This document shows positions 44,272 to 53,930 of a stretch of DNA of 64,000 nucleotides, in pieces. The stretch is taken from NCBI RefSeq assembly GCF_002954765.1, contig NZ_MTPW01000001.1, positions 1,377,501 through 1,441,500 on the forward strand. Reading direction: 5' to 3'. The notes under the pieces were generated by a model. The model made no database searches. It was not told where the DNA came from and saw nothing but the letters and a program-made list of their open reading frames with translations. Each line of letters starts with the position of its first letter. Within the stretch, counting starts at the first letter, position 1. The stretch is from Nonlabens arenilitoris (GTDB lineage Bacteria; Bacteroidota; Bacteroidia; Flavobacteriales; Flavobacteriaceae). Both the position numbers and the translations under genes were made by a program.

Positions 44272-45135
44272 ATGGATACTAAAGAACTTCTTAAAAAAGT
44301 ACGTAAAATCGAGATCAAAACACGTCGTTTAAGTGACGCTGTTTTTGGTGGCGAATACCATAGTGCTTTTAAAGGTCGAGGAATGACCTTTAGTGAGGTG
44401 CGTAAATATCAATATGGTGATGATGTTAGAAATATAGACTGGAATGTAACGGCAAAATATAGTGAGCCATTCATTAAAGTTTTTGAAGAAGAACGTGAAT
44501 TAACCTTAATGCTAGTTGCAGACGTTAGTGGATCGACACTTTTTGGAACGCAAGAGCAAACAAAGAAAGAAATTATCACTGAACTTTGTGCAACATTAGC
44601 GTTTAGTGCCTTACAAAATAATGATAAAGTCGGGTTGCTATTGTTTTCTGACCAAGTTGAGTTGTTCTTACCGCCCAAAAAAGGAAAGTCATATATCTTA
44701 AGAATCATCAGAGAGTTGCTAGAATTTGAACCACAACATACAACTACTAACATAGGTGGTGCACTAGAGTTTATGGCAGGTGTCTTAAAGAAAAAAGCTA
44801 TCGTTTTTGTACTGTCAGATTTTATGGCGACCGATTATGATAGAACTTTAAAAATTATAGGACGTAAACACGATGTCACTGGTGTACGCATTTATGATCA
44901 AAGAGAGGCAGAAATGCCTAATATAGGTCTAGTGCAATTTAAAGATCAAGAGTCAGGAAAAAGCCAGATGGTAAATACCAGTTCAAAATCTATACGTAAT
45001 AAATATGCGGCGCATCATCTAGAATGTGCAGACTATTTTAAAAATGCGTTTACTAAATCAGATAGTGGTGCAATAGATCTAGAAACTAAAGAAAGTTACA
45101 CAAAGAAATTATTAGGATATTTTAAAGCACGATGA
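44272..45135 (+). CDS. DUF58 domain protein of the Bat cluster
   Basis: 287 residues, soluble. The DUF58 signature FKGRGMTFSEVRKYQYGDD, VRNIDWNVTAKYSEPFIKVF, is at 25-65. A VWA-like fold follows with LMLVADVSGSTLFG (degenerate MIDAS), LCATLAFSALQNNDKVGLLLF and KAIVFVLSDFMATDY. DUF58 proteins are obligate partners of MoxR ATPases. It is separated from moxR by 108 bp and overlaps the next gene by 4 bp. Confidence 0.92.
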   Translation: MDTKELLKKVRKIEIKTRRLSDAVFGGEYHSAFKGRGMTFSEVRKYQYGDDVRNIDWNVTAKYSEPFIKVFEEERELTLMLVADVSGSTLFGTQEQTKKEIITELCATLAFSALQNNDKVGLLLFSDQVELFLPPKKGKSYILRIIRELLEFEPQHTTTNIGGALEFMAGVLKKKAIVFVLSDFMATDYDRTLKIIGRKHDVTGVRIYDQREAEMPNIGLVQFKDQESGKSQMVNTSSKSIRNKYAAHHLECADYFKNAFTKSDSGAIDLETKESYTKKLLGYFKAR

Positions 45136-46766
45136 AGCAATTGATTCATATATTCTTTTTCGGGTTTTTAAGTATGGCCCAACTAGTAGCTCAACAGCCA
45201 GTACAAACTACTGTTGATCGTAGTGAAATCCTAATGGGAGAAGAAGTAAAGTTGGGTATAACGGTAGATGCAACAAGTACAGATTTAATTGTTTTTCCAG
45301 AACAGGCAAAGTTTGGTCGGTTAGAAGTTATAGAGTCTTATCCAGTAGACACAATACGTGAAAATGATCGATTGAGATTGTTTAAACAATATGGGATTAC
45401 TCAATGGGATTCTGGTGATTATTATGTTCCACAATTAAGTATTCTTAAAAACGAGGCTAAAATATTTTCGGATTCCATACTTGTAAAAGTTCGCGAGGTA
45501 CAAGTAGATACGGCAAAACAAAAAATGTTTGACATAAAACCAGCTATCGATATACCAGACACTAGACCTACAGATTGGAGCTGGCTATGGTGGCTGCTAT
45601 TGCTTTTACCACTAGGTGGACTTATATATCTGCTTACGCGAAAGCGTGAAAAGAAAACCTATGAAGAAACATTACAACCGTATGAGTGGACTAGATATCG
45701 TTTATCAAAACTAGATGAACAAAAGTTATTAGAACAAAAACGATCTAAAGAGTTCTATACAGAGTTGACTTATATTATTAGAAAATATATTGACTCCAAA
45801 GTATATGGGCATGCTCTAGAAAGTACAACAGGACAATTATTAGGAGAACTTAAAACAGTGATGGTTGATCGTGGTATGAACATCACATCAACTACAGAGA
45901 CTCGACTTAAAGAAATATTAGAAAGAGCAGATCTTGTAAAATTTGCAGGTGTAGCACCAGATGCGATTACCGCAAAAGAAGATCGATTGCACACAACCGA
46001 TATTATCTATAACATCCATCAGTTATTACCACCACCTACTGAAGAGGAATTGATGATGGATGCAAAATATAGAAGAAAACAAGAATTAAAAGCACAAACA
46101 AAAAAAATCGCTTTAGGTGCTGGACTAGGATTAATCACTGTAATGATTGCATTAGGAACTTGGATCTATATAGATGGAGCAGATAATGTAAAAGATAAAG
46201 TACTAGGTAATGAACTGCGCGACTATTATGAGCAAGACTGGTTGCGATCTGGTTATGGTGTTCCAGAAATTGCGATTACCGCACCAGATATATTAGTGCG
46301 TACAGATGAGGATAAACTTCCCGAAGAGCTTTCTCAATATGTAGGTGCATTTGATAACTTCCAATTAGGTGAAGATGGCGATGATTTGACCATTACAGTA
46401 TCTACATTTTTATTTAAAGAAGGTGCACAGCTTAATGAACTTAATGCGCAAAACTTAATCGGTCCAGTTACTAGTGGTCTGGAACAAGATGGAGCGACTA
46501 ATATTGTCATGCTAGATAACGAGTTAGAGCATAAAGGAATGAAAGGGCTGGAGTTTTCAGGAACCTTTGATTTTGATGACTCAGAATATGAATATGATTT
46601 GTGGATCTTTAATGAGAATAGTGGTATGCAACAAGTGTTTGTGACTTATTTAAAAGATAATGAAGAAGACAAATCAAGAGAATATGGGCGTTTGATTAAA
46701 GAACGCATTTTGAGTTCAATAGAAATTGCAACCATTAAAAACTCTCAAAAACAATCAGGTAAATGA
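45132..46766 (+). CDS. Bat-cluster membrane protein, DUF4381/BatD-like
   Basis: 544 residues. Sec signal (MKQLIHIFFFGFLSMAQLVAQ), a periplasmic beta domain to about 145 (SEILMGEEVKLGITVDATST), a helix at about 155-170 (WSWLWWLLLLLPLGGLIYLL), then a cytoplasmic helical segment (YEWTRYRLSKLDEQKLLEQ, EFYTELTYIIRKYIDSKVYG, ALESTTGQLLGEL) like the C-terminal domain of BatD, a second helix near 325-345, and a C-terminal alpha/beta domain of about 190 residues. This gene sits between DUF58 and BatA in many Bacteroidota. It overlaps both neighbours by 4 bp. Function unknown beyond membership of the complex. Confidence 0.8.
   Translation: MKQLIHIFFFGFLSMAQLVAQQPVQTTVDRSEILMGEEVKLGITVDATSTDLIVFPEQAKFGRLEVIESYPVDTIRENDRLRLFKQYGITQWDSGDYYVPQLSILKNEAKIFSDSILVKVREVQVDTAKQKMFDIKPAIDIPDTRPTDWSWLWWLLLLLPLGGLIYLLTRKREKKTYEETLQPYEWTRYRLSKLDEQKLLEQKRSKEFYTELTYIIRKYIDSKVYGHALESTTGQLLGELKTVMVDRGMNITSTTETRLKEILERADLVKFAGVAPDAITAKEDRLHTTDIIYNIHQLLPPPTEEELMMDAKYRRKQELKAQTKKIALGAGLGLITVMIALGTWIYIDGADNVKDKVLGNELRDYYEQDWLRSGYGVPEIAITAPDILVRTDEDKLPEELSQYVGAFDNFQLGEDGDDLTITVSTFLFKEGAQLNELNAQNLIGPVTSGLEQDGATNIVMLDNELEHKGMKGLEFSGTFDFDDSEYEYDLWIFNENSGMQQVFVTYLKDNEEDKSREYGRLIKERILSSIEIATIKNSQKQSGK
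45631..45646. repeat. Degenerate 16-bp palindrome, two mismatches
   Basis: TGCTTACGCGAAAGCG in the membrane-edge coding region (LLTRKREKK) of the Bat-cluster protein. Confidence 0.5.
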
Positions 46767-47776
46767 TGAACTGGTTTAATAGTATCGAGTTTCTAGATCC
46801 TCAAATGTTCTGGTTATTGCTAGCTATGCCAGTCGCAATTGCTTGGTACATCTGGACGCATCGTAGACAACAAGCTCAAGTTCAGATTTCTAGTTTAAAA
46901 GGTTTTAAGGTAGAAACCTCGTGGCTAGCAAACCTGCGTCCATTGTTATTTATATTAAGATTGATAGTACTTGCGCTAATTATTACGGCACTGGCTAGAC
47001 CACAAACTACTGATGTTACTACAAAAACTAAAAAAACAGAAGGAATAGATATTGTACTGGCAGTAGATGTAAGTGCAAGTATGCTAGCCGAAGATCTAAA
47101 ACCTAATCGATTAGAAGCTACTAAAAAGGTTGCAGCAGACTTTATAAAAGGTAGACCTAATGATCGAATAGGAGTAGTAGTATATGCAGGAGAAAGTTAT
47201 ACTAAAACACCTATTACTACAGATGAGATGATCTCATTAAGAGCCATAAATGAAATAGCATTTGACGGTGTGTTAGAAAATGGAACGGCTATAGGAATGG
47301 GACTGGCAACAGCAGTCAATAGATTAAAAGACAGTGAAGCATTAAGTAAAGTCATTATATTAATGACTGATGGAGTTAATAATAGTGGATTTATAGATCC
47401 TAAAATAGCAAGTGAACTGGCACTCGAATATGATATAAAGGTTTATACGATAGGTATCGGTACTAATGGTAATGCACCATCACCAGTTGCTCAGATAGGT
47501 AGAAACAAATTCCGTATGGCAATGATGCCTGTAGAGATCGATGAGGATTTAATGAAGCAAATTGCTACAGATACTGGTGGTAAATACTTTAGAGCCACTA
47601 ATAATAAAAAGCTAGAAGAAATCTATGGAGAAATTGATAAGCTAGAGAAAACAGAAATAGAAGAATTTAAATTTATAAATACTGAAGAAAAATATAGAAT
47701 CCTTGTACTTATCGCATTAGGGTTTTTAGGGCTAGAAATGCTATTGCGCTACACTATTTTTAGAACGGTTGCTTAA
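46763..47776 (+). CDS. batA: BatA, von Willebrand factor A domain membrane protein
   Basis: 337 residues. Two N-terminal helices (about 15-30 and 60-78), a VWA domain from about 90 to 290, a C-terminal helix (RILVLIALGFLGLEMLLRYT). The MIDAS motif is intact: AVDVSASMLAEDLKPNRLEA (D-x-S-x-S), then the TPITTDE loop and IILMTDGVNNSG. BatA and BatB are Bacteroides aerotolerance proteins thought to form a periplasm-facing complex in the inner membrane. It overlaps the previous gene by 4 bp; batB follows after 18 bp. Confidence 0.92.
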   Translation: MMNWFNSIEFLDPQMFWLLLAMPVAIAWYIWTHRRQQAQVQISSLKGFKVETSWLANLRPLLFILRLIVLALIITALARPQTTDVTTKTKKTEGIDIVLAVDVSASMLAEDLKPNRLEATKKVAADFIKGRPNDRIGVVVYAGESYTKTPITTDEMISLRAINEIAFDGVLENGTAIGMGLATAVNRLKDSEALSKVIILMTDGVNNSGFIDPKIASELALEYDIKVYTIGIGTNGNAPSPVAQIGRNKFRMAMMPVEIDEDLMKQIATDTGGKYFRATNNKKLEEIYGEIDKLEKTEIEEFKFINTEEKYRILVLIALGFLGLEMLLRYTIFRTVA

Positions 47777-47794
47777 ACTTCAGAAAACAATATT

Positions 47795-48826
47795 ATGTAT
47801 CTATTAGAAGAGAAAATATACTTTTGGCTGCTATGCATCATTCCGGTGCTAGTATTGCTATTTATATTTTTATCATACTGGCGTTATAGAGCACAGCGCA
47901 AGTATGCCGAAAAACATATGCTTTCTCATTTAATTCCAGATCGCTCTTGGTTTAAGCCTATTTTAAAATTAGTCACCGTTAGTGTCGGGATTTTATTTCT
48001 AGTAATCGCATTGGTGAATCTCAAAGCTGGAACTAAAATAGAAACCATTAAAAGAGAAGGCGTTGACATCGTGTTTGCAGTAGATATTTCAAAATCCATG
48101 CTTGCGGAGGATATTGCACCTAGTCGTCTAGAAAAATCACAACAACTAGTAACTCAAATCATTAATAATCTAGCTAGTGATCGTATAGGATTAATCGCTT
48201 ATGCAGGATCTGCCGTACCGCAATTACCTATTACCACAGATTATAGCAGTGCAAAAATGTTTTTGCAATCTATGAACACAGATCTAGTTTCTAGTCAAGG
48301 TACAGCCATTGCAGAGGCGATACAACTAGCAGAAAGTTATTACAGTGAAGATACTGAAGCTTCAAAAGTGCTCGTCATCATATCTGATGGTGAAGACCAT
48401 GAAGGAGAAGCCCTAGATTATGCAGAGGCTGCTGCCGAAAATGGAATACGTATCATTACCATAGGAGTAGGTACACAAAAAGGTGGAACCATACCTATAA
48501 AACGCAATGGAATTGTACGCGAGTTTAAAAAAGATAAAGATGGTAATACTGTCATAACTAGACTCAACTCTGAAACATTAGAAGAAATAGCCAGTGTAGG
48601 TAATGGTGTTTATATAGATGGTACAATTACTGCTAGTGTTATTGAGAAACTAAAAGAAGAACTATCAGGTATTGATAAAGTTGAATTTGAATCACAGCAA
48701 TATGCAGATTTTGAATCACAGTTTCAATGGTTTCTAGGCTTTGGATTGTTCTTTCTATTTTTAGACATATTTTATTTAGAGAAAAAAACAGCTTGGCTCA
48801 AAAAATTAAACCTTTTCAATGAGTAA
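47795..48826 (+). CDS. batB: BatB, von Willebrand factor A domain membrane protein
   Basis: 343 residues, with the same plan as BatA: two N-terminal helices, a VWA domain and a C-terminal helix (WFLGFGLFFLFLDIFYLEKK). MIDAS motif AVDISKSMLAEDIAPSRLEK is intact and is followed by LPITTDYSSAKMFLQSM and VLVIISDGEDHEGEAL. It is paralogous to BatA and adjacent to it. Its end overlaps batC by 8 bp. Confidence 0.92.
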   Translation: MYLLEEKIYFWLLCIIPVLVLLFIFLSYWRYRAQRKYAEKHMLSHLIPDRSWFKPILKLVTVSVGILFLVIALVNLKAGTKIETIKREGVDIVFAVDISKSMLAEDIAPSRLEKSQQLVTQIINNLASDRIGLIAYAGSAVPQLPITTDYSSAKMFLQSMNTDLVSSQGTAIAEAIQLAESYYSEDTEASKVLVIISDGEDHEGEALDYAEAAAENGIRIITIGVGTQKGGTIPIKRNGIVREFKKDKDGNTVITRLNSETLEEIASVGNGVYIDGTITASVIEKLKEELSGIDKVEFESQQYADFESQFQWFLGFGLFFLFLDIFYLEKKTAWLKKLNLFNE

Positions 48827-49658
48827 TAGTCATAAACATATGATCTGTGTGATCGCCTTGAGCTTGTTAGGTCTCGCTTTCGCGAAAGCGCAACAAAACA
48901 AAGAATTAGATAAAGCATATGATAACGCTGTGGCACAAGCTCAAGAATATACAGCTGAAGGCGATTTTAATCAGGCAGAAGCATCTTATCGCAAGGCAAC
49001 TGCACTTAAACCAGGCGCTGCAGAGGCTAGTTATAATTTAGGAACGCTATATTATAACAACGATAAAAAATTCAACTCTGTAGAGAATTATAAAAAGGCT
49101 GCAGAGGCATCTACAAGTAAAGAAGAAAAACATAAAATTTATCATAATCTAGGGAACTCTTTTTTAGAAAATAAGCAATATGATGAAGCTGTAGAGGCTT
49201 ATAAAAATGCCCTGCGCAATGATCCTACAGACGATGAAACTCGCTATAACCTTGCCCTTGCAAAACAAGAGAAAGAGAAAAATGGCGGCGGTGGCGGTGG
49301 CGGCAATGATGATCAAGATCAAGATAAGGATCAAGATAATAAAGAAGGTGATAAGGATGAGAATAGTGATGGTGATAATGAAGGTGACCAAAATGAGAAG
49401 GATGGCAAGGATCAAGAAGGCGATAAAGGTGATCAAAAAGAAAGTGATAAAGGAGAGAATAGTGAAGGAGAGAATGGTGATGGTAAACCTAAGGAACAAA
49501 ATCAAGGACAGCAACCACAGCGTGTTGAAGGTAAATTAACACCGCAGCAAGCAAGACAGTTATTAGAGGCGATGTCTAATGAAGAACAAAAGATTCAAGA
49601 AAAAGTAAACGCAAAAAAGGCTCAAGGCAAAAGCGTTAAAACAGAGAAAGACTGGTAA
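48819..49658 (+). CDS. batC: BatC, tetratricopeptide-repeat protein
   Basis: 279 residues with a Sec signal in which the 16-bp palindrome encodes LAFAKAQQ. Three TPRs occupy about 35-150 (GDFNQAEASYRKATALKPG, KIYHNLGNSFLENKQYDEAV, ALRNDPTDDETRYNLALAK). A low-complexity stretch of Gly, Asp, Lys, Glu and Asn follows (about 155-235), then QQARQLLEAMSNEEQKIQEK near the end. TPRs probably organise the BatA/BatB complex. It overlaps batB by 8 bp and is 1 bp from batD. Confidence 0.9.
   Translation: MSNSHKHMICVIALSLLGLAFAKAQQNKELDKAYDNAVAQAQEYTAEGDFNQAEASYRKATALKPGAAEASYNLGTLYYNNDKKFNSVENYKKAAEASTSKEEKHKIYHNLGNSFLENKQYDEAVEAYKNALRNDPTDDETRYNLALAKQEKEKNGGGGGGGNDDQDQDKDQDNKEGDKDENSDGDNEGDQNEKDGKDQEGDKGDQKESDKGENSEGENGDGKPKEQNQGQQPQRVEGKLTPQQARQLLEAMSNEEQKIQEKVNAKKAQGKSVKTEKDW
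48875..48890. repeat. 16-bp palindrome CGCTTTCGCGAAAGCG (exact)
   Basis: In the signal-peptide end of batC, encoding AFAKA, so the element forms part of a working export signal. Confidence 0.85.
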
Positions 49659-49659
49659 T

Positions 49660-51429
49660 ATGAGACATTTAATCATTTTCTGTTTAGTTTTAATTACTGG
49701 TTGGACCAGTATGGCTCAAGTAGAATTTACAGCAACACCTACACGTGATAAAATTGCTATAAATGAGCGCGTGCGTGTAGAGTTTAAAATGAATGTAGCA
49801 GGAGATAATTTTACTCCGCCTAATTTTGAAGGTTTTCAAGTAGTTAGTGGTCCTATTCAATCATTTTCTCAACAATGGGTAAATGGTAAAAGTAGCATGA
49901 GTAAATCTTATAGTTACATTTTAAAGCCTAATAAGACGGGAAAGGTTACTATTAAACAGGCTGTTATGGAGTTTGAAGGGGCTGAGTATAAAACAGTCCC
50001 TTTTCAAATCACTATCAACGGTGCTGTTGATGATCCTAAAGATGCAAATAGTCAAGAGATTACTGCAGATACTGATATTCACCTAGTAGCAGAGGTTTCA
50101 AAATCAAATCCTTATCTCAACGAGCCTATTAAGGTTGTTTATAAACTTTATGTAGCAAATAATACAGGAGTAAGTGGCTGGAATGAGATTGATAGCCCTA
50201 AGTATCCAGATTTTTGGTCTTTGAATATTGATAATCGTAATGCTCAAGTTAAAAATGGTAATTATCTAGGCCAACCATATCGTTATCTAGAACTAAGAGA
50301 AGTAGTCCTTTATCCGCAGAAAACTGGCGAATTAGTTATTGAGCCTTTAACCTTAGATATTAATGTAGAAGTACCAACTAATAGGCGAGACTTTTTTGGT
50401 AGAACAGTTTTTAAAACGGTTTCAAAAACAGTAAGTGCAGGAAGCAGAAAAATAAACGTTAAGTCCATTCCGACAGCTGGACGTCCAGCAAGTTATACGG
50501 GAGCTGTAGGTGATTTTAAATTTAAAGTAGAACTAGATAAGGCAAGATTAGATGCTGGAGAAAGTTTAAATGCCGTTGTAAAAGTGGGAGGAACTGGAAA
50601 TTTGAAATTAATGGAATTACCTAAACTTAAAGTTCCTCAAAGTCTTGAAGCTTATGAGCCAGAGCGTGGCAATGATGTTAAAACTAGTATTTCTGGAATG
50701 AAAGGAACTATAAGCGATACCTATGTAATAGTGCCTCAATATGGTGGGAAATATGTATTGCCGCCTGTTGAGTTCTCTTATTTTGACCCTAAAAAAGAAA
50801 CTTTTATTACTCTTAATAGTGGCGAGACTTTAATAGAGGTTAATGGTCCTGCACCTGCATCAGGTTCAAATTCTACTGTTAATAAACCTAGTGGAGTTAA
50901 TAAAAATTTTATAGGTAATGATGCTCAATTTGCGTTCATAAAGACAACAACTGATTTTGTCAATAAAGAGCATAAGTATTTCTTCAATTCAACAGGTTAT
51001 TGGGCGGTTATAGGTGGTACTTTACTACTTATACCTTTGACACTTTTAGTGAGACGTAAACAAGAAGCTATTGCTAGTGATGTTGTTGGTAACAGACTTA
51101 AAACTGCAAACAAGTTGAGTAAAAAGTATCTAAGTGCAGCAAAAAAGAATTTAGGTAATCATGACCAGTTTTATATATCACTTGAAAAATCTTTACACAA
51201 TTACTTAAAATCAAAACTCAATATTCAAACCGCCGAAATGTCGAAAGATAGAGTCAGCGAGTTGTTGTTGCATCGTGGAGCGACAATAGAAACGAGTAAG
51301 GAGTTTATAGAACTATTAGCAAGTTGTGAATTTGCTCGATATACACCATCATCAGATAGTGGAATGCAACAAGACTTTGATAAAGCCAGTAGAGTGATTA
51401 ATGAAATCGATAAACAATTAAAACGCTAA
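49660..51429 (+). CDS. batD: BatD family protein (oxygen tolerance)
   Basis: 589 residues. Sec signal (MRHLIIFCLVLITGWTSMAQ), then three or so beta-sandwich domains typical of BatD: VEFTATPTRDKIAINERVRVEF, the SMSKSYSYILKPNKTGKVTI segment and VVLYPQKTGELVIEPLTLDI. A transmembrane helix lies near 445-462 (YWAVIGGTLLLIPLTLLVRR), followed by a cytoplasmic helical domain (NHDQFYISLEKSLHNYLKSKL) resembling the matching part of the protein at 45132. It is 1 bp after batC and 2 bp before batE. Confidence 0.92.
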   Translation: MRHLIIFCLVLITGWTSMAQVEFTATPTRDKIAINERVRVEFKMNVAGDNFTPPNFEGFQVVSGPIQSFSQQWVNGKSSMSKSYSYILKPNKTGKVTIKQAVMEFEGAEYKTVPFQITINGAVDDPKDANSQEITADTDIHLVAEVSKSNPYLNEPIKVVYKLYVANNTGVSGWNEIDSPKYPDFWSLNIDNRNAQVKNGNYLGQPYRYLELREVVLYPQKTGELVIEPLTLDINVEVPTNRRDFFGRTVFKTVSKTVSAGSRKINVKSIPTAGRPASYTGAVGDFKFKVELDKARLDAGESLNAVVKVGGTGNLKLMELPKLKVPQSLEAYEPERGNDVKTSISGMKGTISDTYVIVPQYGGKYVLPPVEFSYFDPKKETFITLNSGETLIEVNGPAPASGSNSTVNKPSGVNKNFIGNDAQFAFIKTTTDFVNKEHKYFFNSTGYWAVIGGTLLLIPLTLLVRRKQEAIASDVVGNRLKTANKLSKKYLSAAKKNLGNHDQFYISLEKSLHNYLKSKLNIQTAEMSKDRVSELLLHRGATIETSKEFIELLASCEFARYTPSSDSGMQQDFDKASRVINEIDKQLKR

Positions 51430-51431
51430 TT

Positions 51432-52190
51432 ATGAACTGGATTACGAGCATTTTATTTTTATTGATGACTCTTATCGTTAGTGGACAAGACGATGGTATA
51501 AATGACCGTTTTGCAAAAGCAAACCAAGCTTATACTGCCGAGAATTATCAAATGGCTATTTCTAATTATGAGGAGATTTTAAAAACTGATATTCATAGTG
51601 TCGACCTTTATTATAATCTGGGTAATTCTTATTACAAATTGAATCAGGTAGGACCTGCTATTTATAATTATGAAAAAGCGTTGATGCTTGACCCGAGTAA
51701 TGAAGACGTTTTAAATAATTTACAGTTTGCAAAACAAATGCGTATTGACGCAATAGAAGGTCTGCCAGAAAATGAATTAGAGTCTAAGGCAAGCTCTATT
51801 GCAAGTTCTATGTCTATTGATGAATGGGCTTATTTAAGTATAGTATTATTAATTATATCTGTTTTATTATTTGTGCTATATCATTACTCACAAACAGCAG
51901 GCAAAAAGAGATTGTTTTTTCTGCTTATGATATTATTTGTAATAGGAACGATAATATTGGTGTTTATAGGTTTTTATGCTCAAAATAATTTGAATAAACA
52001 TCAATATGCCATCGTTTATGCTGCCGAATTTACCGCTAGGGAAGAGCCTAAACAATCTAGCGCTGCCAGTTATGTTATACATGAAGGAACTAAAGTTGAG
52101 GTATTAGAAGAATTCAATAATTGGGCACGTATTTCTCTAGAAAACGGTAGTAAAGCATGGGTAACTCTAGAGACTATTAAAAAGCTTTAA
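51432..52190 (+). CDS. batE: BatE, TPR and SH3-domain membrane protein
   Basis: 252 residues. Sec signal (MNWITSILFLLMTLIVSGQ), two TPRs at about 25-100 (VDLYYNLGNSYYKLNQVGPA), two transmembrane helices (about 133-151 and 158-178: FFLLMILFVIGTIILVFIGF), and a C-terminal bacterial SH3 domain (YVIHEGTKVEVLEEFNNWAR, SKAWVTLETIKKL). The last gene of the cluster; an inverted repeat lies across its stop codon. Confidence 0.9.
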   Translation: MNWITSILFLLMTLIVSGQDDGINDRFAKANQAYTAENYQMAISNYEEILKTDIHSVDLYYNLGNSYYKLNQVGPAIYNYEKALMLDPSNEDVLNNLQFAKQMRIDAIEGLPENELESKASSIASSMSIDEWAYLSIVLLIISVLLFVLYHYSQTAGKKRLFFLLMILFVIGTIILVFIGFYAQNNLNKHQYAIVYAAEFTAREEPKQSSAASYVIHEGTKVEVLEEFNNWARISLENGSKAWVTLETIKKL

Positions 52191-52207
52191 TCCACTTTTT
52201 AAAGCTT
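52182..52207 (+). terminator. Possible terminator after batE
   Basis: AAGCTTTAA / TTAAAGCTT with an 8-nt loop, overlapping the batE stop. There is no T run after it, so efficiency is doubtful. Confidence 0.4.
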
Positions 52208-52309
52208 ATTACCATTAACCGCTTCTTTTGTTTACAGGTTAACTCGTTTTGTCGTTTTTTCTTTATACATTAGTTGATAGTGTTACTATTAATTAATTAT
52301 TAGAGAATA

Positions 52310-53920
52310 ATGTTTAAATATCTGTCTAAGGACCTTCCAGCAAGTGTCGTTGTATTTTTTGTGGCTTTACCTTTATGTCTAGGTATTGCATTAGCTAGTG
52401 GTGCTCCACCGTTTGCGGGAATGATTGCTGGTATTATAGGAGGTATTGTAGTAGGATCTCTTAGTGGCTCTCAAATAGGTGTTAGTGGTCCAGCCGCTGG
52501 ACTTGCAGCTATAGTAATGACCGCGATAACAACTATGGGTTATGGTGATTTTTTAGTAGCTGTAGTTATAGGTGGTGTTATTCAAATACTTTTTGGAATT
52601 GGTCGATTGGGTATTATAGGATACTTTTTCCCATCTTCTGTTATTAAAGGTATGTTGACTGGTATCGGTATTATTATCATTTTAAAACAGATACCTCATT
52701 TTTTTGGAATGGATGAAGATCCAGAAGGCGATTTTGCTTTTTTACAACTTGATGGTGAAAATACATTAACGGAACTTCTTAAGGCTTTTAACGCCTTAAT
52801 TAGTGGTAACATTAGTATGGGAGCAACCTTGGCAGCTATTATTGCCATGGCTATATTACTGCTGTGGTCTAATGTATTATCTAATAAAGGAAAGATTTTC
52901 ACCTTAATTCAAGGTCCATTAGTTGCTGTTGCGGTAGGAATTATATTCTATTTATTTACTAAAGATTCATCTTTAGCGATTACTCAAGATCACTTAGTTA
53001 AAGTGCCAGTTCCACAAGATTTTGATAGTTTTTTAGGGCAGTTCAGCTTTCCTAATTTTGCTTCTATAGGTAAGACAGAAGTTTGGATAACAGGTTTTAC
53101 TATTGCATTAGTAGCTTCATTAGAGACACTTCTGTGTGTAGAAGCTACTGATAAATTAGATCCTGAAAAGAATGTAACGCCTACAAACAGAGAGCTCTTT
53201 GCACAAGGTACGGGTAACATTATGTCTGGTATGATAGGTGGATTACCTATTACTCAGGTGATTGTCCGTAGTTCTGCTAATATTCAATCCGGTGGTAAAA
53301 CAAAACTATCTGCTATAATTCACGGTTTTTTCTTGTTGATAGCAGTTATTTTAATTCCTACCTTACTTAATAAGATTCCGCTATCTGTTCTTGCAGCTAT
53401 TCTTTTTATTGTTGGTTTTAAACTTGCAAAACCATCCACGTTTAAACAAATGTTTAGCCTAGGCTGGAAGCAATGGGTACCTTTTATAGTAACTATTTTA
53501 GGAATTATATTTAAAGACTTGTTATGGGGAATAGGGATCGGACTTGTAGTAGGGATTTTTATTACCTTAATAAAAAGTTTTCAAAATTCACATTTCTTGC
53601 ACAAAGAAGGAGAAGATGTAAATGATGGAAAAATAAAAATGACGCTAGCTGAAGAGGTTACCTTTTTCAATAAAGCAACCATCCTTAAAGAATTAGATAA
53701 GATTCCTGAAAACTCTGTACTTGAACTAGACGTGACTAAGACAGTTTATTTAGATAATGATATCATAGAGATTCTAGAGGATTTCTCTCATAAAGCTAAG
53801 GACAGAAATATCACCATTAATTTAATTTCTCAACGTGGTAATGTTACCAATCCTGAAAGTTTTGTAGAATTCTTTAAACTGGATTATAAGGCAAAAAAAC
53901 TTCCTTTATCAGATTTTTAA
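52310..53920 (+). CDS. SulP family anion transporter with STAS domain
   Basis: 536 residues. About 10-14 helices with the SulP opening SKDLPASVVVFFVALPLCLGIALASGA, the SGPAAGLAAIV loop, and the later VASLETLLCVEATDKLDPEKNVTPTNRE segment. A shortened STAS domain occupies about 450-536 (NSVLELDVTKTVYLDNDIIEIL). Family members move sulfate, bicarbonate or other anions across the inner membrane; the ETLLCVEATDKLDP stretch is common in the bicarbonate-like BicA/SbtA-distant group of Bacteroidota, but the ion cannot be decided here. No carbonic anhydrase is adjacent. Confidence 0.9.
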   Translation: MFKYLSKDLPASVVVFFVALPLCLGIALASGAPPFAGMIAGIIGGIVVGSLSGSQIGVSGPAAGLAAIVMTAITTMGYGDFLVAVVIGGVIQILFGIGRLGIIGYFFPSSVIKGMLTGIGIIIILKQIPHFFGMDEDPEGDFAFLQLDGENTLTELLKAFNALISGNISMGATLAAIIAMAILLLWSNVLSNKGKIFTLIQGPLVAVAVGIIFYLFTKDSSLAITQDHLVKVPVPQDFDSFLGQFSFPNFASIGKTEVWITGFTIALVASLETLLCVEATDKLDPEKNVTPTNRELFAQGTGNIMSGMIGGLPITQVIVRSSANIQSGGKTKLSAIIHGFFLLIAVILIPTLLNKIPLSVLAAILFIVGFKLAKPSTFKQMFSLGWKQWVPFIVTILGIIFKDLLWGIGIGLVVGIFITLIKSFQNSHFLHKEGEDVNDGKIKMTLAEEVTFFNKATILKELDKIPENSVLELDVTKTVYLDNDIIEILEDFSHKAKDRNITINLISQRGNVTNPESFVEFFKLDYKAKKLPLSDF

Positions 53921-53930
53921 GTGTTCTGTT

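Noticed and set aside
49164..49539. Ile/Phe-rich minus-strand frame and Lys/Arg/Met-rich shifted frame in batC
   Set aside because: Shadows of the low-complexity acidic stretch of batC; composition is explained by the real frame.
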